IMG/VR virus record: IMGVR_UViG_3300032084_001174
Span: 1 to 26,516 of that record
Origin: a virus
Strand: one strand, 5' to 3'
Length of the DNA: 26,516 nucleotides
Each line of letters starts with the position of its first letter. Position 1 is the stretch's first letter. The notes under the pieces were generated by a model, which was given only the letters and a program-made list of their open reading frames with translations, did no database searches and was not told the DNA's origin. Shown in pieces: positions 22,221-26,516 of this stretch. Both the position numbers and the translations under genes were made by a program.

Positions 22221-22813
22221 CACTAGATATCGAAACTGCCAACTTCTCTCATGAGATAGGAGGATGGGGAAAGAGCCACCTGTTTGAACCTACTGTGGTG
22301 GCTACATGGGATGGTAATCAGGGCACTGTGTACGCTAACGAATCAGTATCGAAGTACTTACCTGAAGATACAGTTGTCAAGAAACTACATCCTAAGATTC
22401 TAGGAGATGACTTAGCCGACCACGTTGCAAAAGGTGGTATGGTACTAGGTCACAATCTGAAGAACTTCGACTTACCTATTATCCGTGATGCACTAGATTG
22501 CTGGACTGCGGGTGATATCATGGCTAAGTCAGAAGAACAGGTATTTGATACGTCGGCCCTGCTCAAAAGTATAGTAGGACACGCCGTACCTTTGTCAGAT
22601 GCTTGTTATCACACCTTGTCAAAAGGCAAGTTAATGAACAGTCATGATGCGCCTATCGAATGGCGTAAGGGTAACTATAGCAAAGTCGCTGAGTACTGTC
22701 TCAAAGATGCTGAACTGGTCTACGATTTATGGCAACATGGCGTAAACGAAGGCTTTGTCAAAGCACGGTGCAGACACACTGGAAACGTGAAAGAGTACGA
22801 GGTAGACTGGTAA
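22205..22813 (+). CDS. DnaQ-like DEDDy 3'-5' exonuclease (202 aa, TTG start)
   Basis: Exo I LALDIET (D8, E10), Exo II GHNLKNFDLP (D about 89) and Exo III YCLKDAELVYDLW (about 163-175) form a complete DEDDy set, with the tyrosine of the Y-x3-D kept. Catalysis: 3'-5' hydrolysis of single strands, used for proofreading or repair. A TTG at 22205 lies 7 nt after GGAGG and is chosen; the next ATG (22214) leaves a tighter N-terminus, and the longer GTG start at 22178 lacks an SD. It complements the polymerase's own exonuclease domain. Confidence 0.82.
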   Translation: MPDMLALDIETANFSHEIGGWGKSHLFEPTVVATWDGNQGTVYANESVSKYLPEDTVVKKLHPKILGDDLADHVAKGGMVLGHNLKNFDLPIIRDALDCWTAGDIMAKSEEQVFDTSALLKSIVGHAVPLSDACYHTLSKGKLMNSHDAPIEWRKGNYSKVAEYCLKDAELVYDLWQHGVNEGFVKARCRHTGNVKEYEVDW

Positions 22814-22841
22814 TACATTCCAACAATGGAGAGGGAAAAAT

Positions 22842-24338
22842 ATGAATGAAAATGAGAGCAACACAAGTGCAGTAGTGCACAACATTAGAGCAGCAAAGAG
22901 AGCCGTTTCTACGGTAAAGACAACCCTTGGTCCTATGGGTATGGACAAGATGATGGTTGATGCAGGTGGTAATGTCATCGTGACTAACGACGGCGCTACC
23001 ATTCTACAAGAACTAGACATTAGTCATCCAGCAGCCAAGATGGTAGTAGAAGCAGCAAACACGCAAGAGAGCATGTGCTATGACGGTACGACTAGTACTG
23101 TTGTACTAGCAGGTGAACTACTTGGTAACAGTGAGTTACTATTCAACAAAGGTCTTCATGCAAACATCATCTGTCGTGGTTACCGTAAGGCTTCTCGATG
23201 GGCAACAGAGCATATTGAAACATTGGGAATCGATTCTTCAGACCGACTAGAAGATGTTGCTAAGACATCTATCACAGGCAAAGCGCTGGAATCTAGCATA
23301 GAACATGTCAGTGGACTTTGTGTAGAGGCAGTAAAGAAAGCCGGTGGAGACTTTGATAGAATACACGTACTGTGTCAACCGGGCGGCAGTTTGGAAGATT
23401 CTTCCTGCTTCTCAGGCGTAGTACTACACAAGGAATTCATGCTACCTGCTATGCCACTTGTTCCTAACGGCAAGGCTATCTTGCTAAACACCGGGCTAAA
23501 TGATACTAAGAATGATGACAACGTACAATTATCACTATCATCAGCCAAAGAATTCCAACAATACAAGAAACAGGCTGGACGTGAGCAGTGGGTAGACAGA
23601 GCGCAACTGATTATCAATCTATTACCCGAAGGTGGTGTTGTATTTGTCAGAGATTCAGTCAATGAAGTAGTTGCAGCAACACTTGCTCGTAATAACATAT
23701 CACTGGTACATCGCATACCTGAGAGTGACATGACAGCGCTATCTAAGTTATTGAATGCACCAATCTGTCATTCTACTGATGATTTGCATGAGGTAGCCGA
23801 ATGTGATGTCGAGTGTAAGACAATTGGTGATATGAAGTATGTAGTGGTCAAAGGCTCAGGAGAGGTTACTACTCTTATTCTTAGAGGTGCTACAAAGCAA
23901 ACGCTTGATGAAACTGAGCGTGGCTTTGAAGATGCCCTCGGCGTAGTCTGCTTAGCATACAACAGTGGTCAGATAGTCTCAGGCGGAGGCTCGTCTTATC
24001 TCAATGCAGCACTATATCTACGCTCTCGTGCAGCAGAAGCAGGTGGTCGTGAGCAAATGGCTATCGATGCCTTCGCTGACGCACTAGAGTCTATACCTGC
24101 TACTATTGCAGAGAATGCTGGTCATGACCCACTAGATACTATTCTGACCCTGAGAAACGAACACAAGTCAGGCGACCCTCACGTTGGTCCTGATATCGAA
24201 CACGGTGGAGGTTGCTCAATGATAGACGCTAACGTGTACGAACCTCTCGGTTTGGTCAAACAGGCAATCAACTCTGCAAGTGAAGTCACTATTAGCATAC
24301 TACGCATCGATGACATCATCGGTAAGCGTGGTGACTAA
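22842..24338 (+). CDS. Group II chaperonin (thermosome) subunit
   Basis: An archaeal-type chaperonin of 498 aa, shorter than typical thermosomes (about 540). Signatures: TLGPMGMDKM; VTNDGATIL (about 47-55); YDGTTSTVVLAGELL where the family has GDGTT (the catalytic D is kept, the first G is Y); SGGGSSYLNAAL; and a final DDIIGKRGD. The apical region carries VFVRDSVNEV and the NNISLVHRIPESDM strand typical of the family, and there is no glycine-rich tail. Chaperonins of this type are a hallmark of magroviruses and probably fold virion or replication proteins. The gene follows GGAGAGGGAAAAAT. It is the last plus-strand gene before the convergent structural module. Confidence 0.95.
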   Translation: MNENESNTSAVVHNIRAAKRAVSTVKTTLGPMGMDKMMVDAGGNVIVTNDGATILQELDISHPAAKMVVEAANTQESMCYDGTTSTVVLAGELLGNSELLFNKGLHANIICRGYRKASRWATEHIETLGIDSSDRLEDVAKTSITGKALESSIEHVSGLCVEAVKKAGGDFDRIHVLCQPGGSLEDSSCFSGVVLHKEFMLPAMPLVPNGKAILLNTGLNDTKNDDNVQLSLSSAKEFQQYKKQAGREQWVDRAQLIINLLPEGGVVFVRDSVNEVVAATLARNNISLVHRIPESDMTALSKLLNAPICHSTDDLHEVAECDVECKTIGDMKYVVVKGSGEVTTLILRGATKQTLDETERGFEDALGVVCLAYNSGQIVSGGGSSYLNAALYLRSRAAEAGGREQMAIDAFADALESIPATIAENAGHDPLDTILTLRNEHKSGDPHVGPDIEHGGGCSMIDANVYEPLGLVKQAINSASEVTISILRIDDIIGKRGD

Positions 24339-24586
24339 TACTTTTCAGCCCGCTTTCTGAGATAGCGAGAGAATCTGCCACCAGCCTTTTTTGAGATGGG
24401 CTCGGCTTTGCGCTTTCGCTTACCTTTGAAACCTAGTTGACCATGGAATCTGATGTAACCGCAGAAGGAGCACTCGTGTAACACTGCTGTCTCACCACTG
24501 ATGTACTTGCCTGAGATAGAGCGAGGTAATGCTATACGACTACAATTCTCGCATTTCTGCTTGAGCATGTCAATTAGTCTACCCAT
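24335..24586 (-). CDS. Basic zinc-ribbon protein (83 aa), structural-module end
   Basis: CENC and CSFCG (about 12-15 and 39-42) form a zinc ribbon; the remaining C-terminal half is strongly basic (KGKRKRKAEPISKKAGGRFS, RYLRKRAEK). The coding strand has GGTGA before ATG at 24586, directly adjacent to the upstream gene's stop (TGATG). The end overlaps the thermosome's stop in the opposite direction. Charge and zinc suggest DNA or RNA binding, perhaps in packaging or late regulation; unproven. Confidence 0.6.
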   Translation of the reverse strand: MGRLIDMLKQKCENCSRIALPRSISGKYISGETAVLHECSFCGYIRFHGQLGFKGKRKRKAEPISKKAGGRFSRYLRKRAEKY

Positions 24587-25776
24587 CAACTCACCGTGTG
24601 TAGGTCGAGTTTATGCCAGTTACTACCATCATAGATGAACTTGGCATATTCGTTTATACCCACATCTACGTTGATAGGAGTAGAACCGTGACCGCCTGAA
24701 GTAGGGTCGAAGTGTAATGTATGGCTACCTGCTTTGTGGTATATTTCTACAGTGTGACCTACTGGGAAAGTACCACTTGCATTGATAGTACGAGCAGCAT
24801 CTGTAGTAATTATCCAAACATTAGCATCATGGAATTTGAAGGTCAAGTTACTACTTGTAGTAATTACCGCTAATCTGTCAGGGCCTAGTACGTGAGTATT
24901 GGTAACCGGAGTAGAGTGTAAGTCTCTAGGTATAGCAGCCATGATTACACCGTGCTTATTGCCACTTTGGTCTAGTGCGTGGGTCTGCCATATTGCTCCG
25001 AAGGTACTGCCGCTGAAATCTCCATCTTCAGGAGATACAAAGAAACCGTCAGGGTCAGTTACTATGTTGCCCGAATCTACGTTACCTATTGCACCCTTAG
25101 TCATAGGAGTCAGGTATACAGGAGAAGAACGGATGAATGTCCTTCTGTCGTGTATGGTAGGGTTAGTACTGAGAGAAGAGGTAACACTACCTGCTCCACC
25201 CGTCATTTGAAATCTCAGAGTGGCAATGACAGTAGTTTGATGATTGCTGTCAGTGTTACCAGTTATACTAGGGTTAACCAAGAACCTGTTCGGTATCAGA
25301 GGAGTACCGCTACTTGGTGCAGCAGGTGTACCCATCTCGTACATCAGATGAGCCTCAGGTGTGTTTCTACCTACTAGATAGACTACCACGAACACGTCAC
25401 TGTTAGCAGCAGGTACGCTAGGTAAGTCTCCACCATGGTTAGCACCTGCACCGGTTGTACCTATGATGAATGTTTCATGACTACCGGGACCGTTTGCGAA
25501 CTGATACATTACCCCGTCTAACACGCAGTATCCGCCGTAAACCTTGACTTCACCTTGAGTAGCAGTCATTTCTATGAAACCCGGAGTATTGGCTACGATG
25601 CTGTTTCTAAGAGAATCTCCCTTAGCCCCGTCACCTAGTCGCATGATACCATTACCATGCAGTCCTTCGTACAAGTTAGTTAAACTAGGACTGGTCAATC
25701 CATCTCCATCTCTCAAACCTTGAGAGTCTGTCGACATTCCGGCTGCGCTTGTATGACCTGCTTTTGGATTCGTCAT
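24586..25776 (-). CDS. Virion structural protein, tail fibre/baseplate-like (396 aa)
   Basis: The long, glycine-, serine- and threonine-rich, beta-strand-dominated sequence with few lysines, an N-terminal head (DGDGLTSPSLTNLYEGLHGN), a middle domain (VYGGYCVLDGVMYQFANG) and a C-terminal region (TINASGTFPVGHTVEIYHKA then INEYAKFIYDGSNWHKLDLH) is typical of phage tail fibres or baseplate tips. The C-terminal pattern resembles a receptor-binding domain. The start overlaps the previous gene (ATGA) with GAGGTGACAGC. Exact role unknown; no chaperone or enzyme domain was seen. Confidence 0.55.
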   Translation of the reverse strand: MTNPKAGHTSAAGMSTDSQGLRDGDGLTSPSLTNLYEGLHGNGIMRLGDGAKGDSLRNSIVANTPGFIEMTATQGEVKVYGGYCVLDGVMYQFANGPGSHETFIIGTTGAGANHGGDLPSVPAANSDVFVVVYLVGRNTPEAHLMYEMGTPAAPSSGTPLIPNRFLVNPSITGNTDSNHQTTVIATLRFQMTGGAGSVTSSLSTNPTIHDRRTFIRSSPVYLTPMTKGAIGNVDSGNIVTDPDGFFVSPEDGDFSGSTFGAIWQTHALDQSGNKHGVIMAAIPRDLHSTPVTNTHVLGPDRLAVITTSSNLTFKFHDANVWIITTDAARTINASGTFPVGHTVEIYHKAGSHTLHFDPTSGGHGSTPINVDVGINEYAKFIYDGSNWHKLDLHTVS

Positions 25777-26129
25777 GCTGTCACCTCTATTATTGCAGAG
25801 AATTGTATTTCGTTATTGTTAGTCTTTTCAATAGCGTTGTAAGTGTATCGCATAAAGTCAGTCGTATCTGTAGAATCGGCTGGGTTTTTGTAGCGAACAA
25901 CCACTTCCTTCAGTGGCCGGGTAAACGAAGTGTCTAATGCTAATTTCGCTTCTACCACTAGAGTATTGTCGTCTATCACCCTAACAGTAGGCGTTACTAC
26001 TGTAGCAGGGTTACCTATACCACCGTCTTGCTGAGTTGCTATAGTGCCATCGAATCCAAACACTACTTCGTTTATTCTGTCTTTCAAGGTATCAATCATG
26101 AACCTAGTTCCTTCGTCTAATAATGGCAT
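25773..26129 (-). CDS. Small structural protein, likely tail/baseplate (118 aa)
   Basis: Acidic, beta-rich protein with a helical start (LLDEGTRFMIDTLKDRINEV) and strands (RVIDDNTLVVEAKLALDTSF). It ends AIIEVTA, the same C-terminal residues as the VEVTA enders at 4154 and 4463, because the same junction cassette is used (GAGGTGACAGCATGA). Start ATG at 26129 with GGAGAGGTTGAT. Family not recognised; the position in a late structural cluster suggests a baseplate or tail-completion role. Confidence 0.5.
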   Translation of the reverse strand: MPLLDEGTRFMIDTLKDRINEVVFGFDGTIATQQDGGIGNPATVVTPTVRVIDDNTLVVEAKLALDTSFTRPLKEVVVRYKNPADSTDTTDFMRYTYNAIEKTNNNEIQFSAIIEVTA

Positions 26130-26130
26130 A

Positions 26131-26516
26131 TCAACCTCTCCTCGTCTTTAGATAATTACTCTGATTTACACCAATCTTTAGGTGATTGTTATTACTCTCA
26201 GGGAAATTCTGAGATGATAATACGAATAGTTCTTCATCGTCAGCAACAGCGTGTACGCTTGCAGACTTTATAACAACTGTAGTAGCACCTACAGAAGCAG
26301 AAGTGATATGGCCCAACTTGTTACCGTTAGCGGTGTATACCGCTTGGTTATCAGTGGTAAACACAGTGGTTGCGTCCACGCCATCTACCGTAAAGGATGT
26401 GGTGCCGATAGCATGACCTCCTGAATTGTTGATGAGTACGCCTGTACTTTCTAGCAGAAGACGACCGTGTATACTGTTACGCCTTACCATTCCTATGTTA
26501 AATCCAACTCCACGGT
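26131..26516 (-). CDS. Structural protein, partial at window edge
   Basis: The frame is open to the right edge: codons upstream of the ATG at 26490 read RGVGFNIG without a stop, and no SD precedes that ATG. The true N-terminus may therefore lie outside the window, and 26490 should not be trusted as the start. Visible sequence is threonine-, serine- and valine-rich with repeated strands (GTTSFTVDGVDATTVFTTDN and ASVGATTVVIKSASVHAV), like a virion decoration or baseplate protein. It ends just before the 118-aa gene. Function not recognised. Confidence 0.5.
   Translation of the reverse strand, partial: RGVGFNIGMVRRNSIHGRLLLESTGVLINNSGGHAIGTTSFTVDGVDATTVFTTDNQAVYTANGNKLGHITSASVGATTVVIKSASVHAVADDEELFVLSSQNFPESNNNHLKIGVNQSNYLKTRRG

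Noticed and set aside
24979-25377. A 132-aa plus-strand frame opposite the fibre-like gene
   Set aside because: Antisense to a longer coherent structural gene, with no SD and no recognisable motif.
1-26516. CRISPR array, tRNA or rRNA genes, insertion sequences
   Set aside because: No regularly spaced repeats, no tRNA-like cloverleaf with conserved TTC loops, and no transposase motifs were seen. The repeats found are gene junctions and the two promoter-like copies.

Overview
The window reads as part of a tailed double-stranded DNA virus of a marine archaeon, best matched to the magroviruses assigned to Marine Group II Euryarchaeota (Poseidoniales). That assignment rests on gene content and memory of the family, not on a database search. 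The combination is diagnostic: a protein-primed-unlike family B DNA polymerase, an RFC-type clamp loader, a PCNA-like clamp, an archaeal/eukaryotic primase, a RecA-like ATPase, an XPF/Mus81-type nuclease, and a group II chaperonin (thermosome) subunit at the end of the replication block. Base composition is moderately AT-rich. Genes are packed tightly with ATGA overlaps and strong Shine-Dalgarno (SD) sites. No rRNA, tRNA, CRISPR array or transposase was seen.

Layout. Positions 43-4911 (+) hold small, mostly unknown genes, many of them tiny zinc-ribbon proteins, around one large SNF2/SMARCAL1-like helicase (1349-3484) and a phage-type protein (3639-4154). Positions 5016-10338 (+) hold a DUF932-like protein, further small zinc-binding proteins, a possible PC4-like protein and a ligase-like protein that seems to lack its catalytic lysine. 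Positions 10385-22813 (+) are the replication and recombination core: RFC small subunit, RPA-like OB-fold protein, RecA/Sak4-like ATPase, PCNA-like clamp, PolB, MazG-like protein, Cas4/RecB-like nuclease, PriS primase fused to a PriL-type Fe-S domain, ERCC4 nuclease, a P-loop ATPase that could be the replicative helicase, and a DEDDy exonuclease. The thermosome (22842-24338, +) closes the block. From 24335 to the right edge the genes run on the minus strand. One is a basic zinc-ribbon protein and three look like virion (tail, fibre or baseplate) proteins. The two blocks converge with overlapping stop codons.

How it works together. The plus-strand genes supply primer synthesis (primase), elongation (PolB, clamp, loader), ssDNA handling (RPA-like, RecA-like), nucleases for recombination and end processing, fork remodelling (SNF2 helicase) and protein folding (thermosome). 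The virus probably relies little on the host replisome. No MCM or canonical active ligase is visible here.

Most notable signals: (1) three palindromic tetramers, GATC, AGCT and CGCG, appear to be absent from the entire 26.5 kb by eye; (2) gene junctions reuse three near-identical SD-stop-start cassettes, which also fix the C-terminal residues of the upstream proteins; (3) a 21-nt exact repeat lies upstream of two major genes and looks like a promoter; (4) PolB motif C reads YGHTDS; (5) about a dozen small zinc-ribbon proteins lie in one window.
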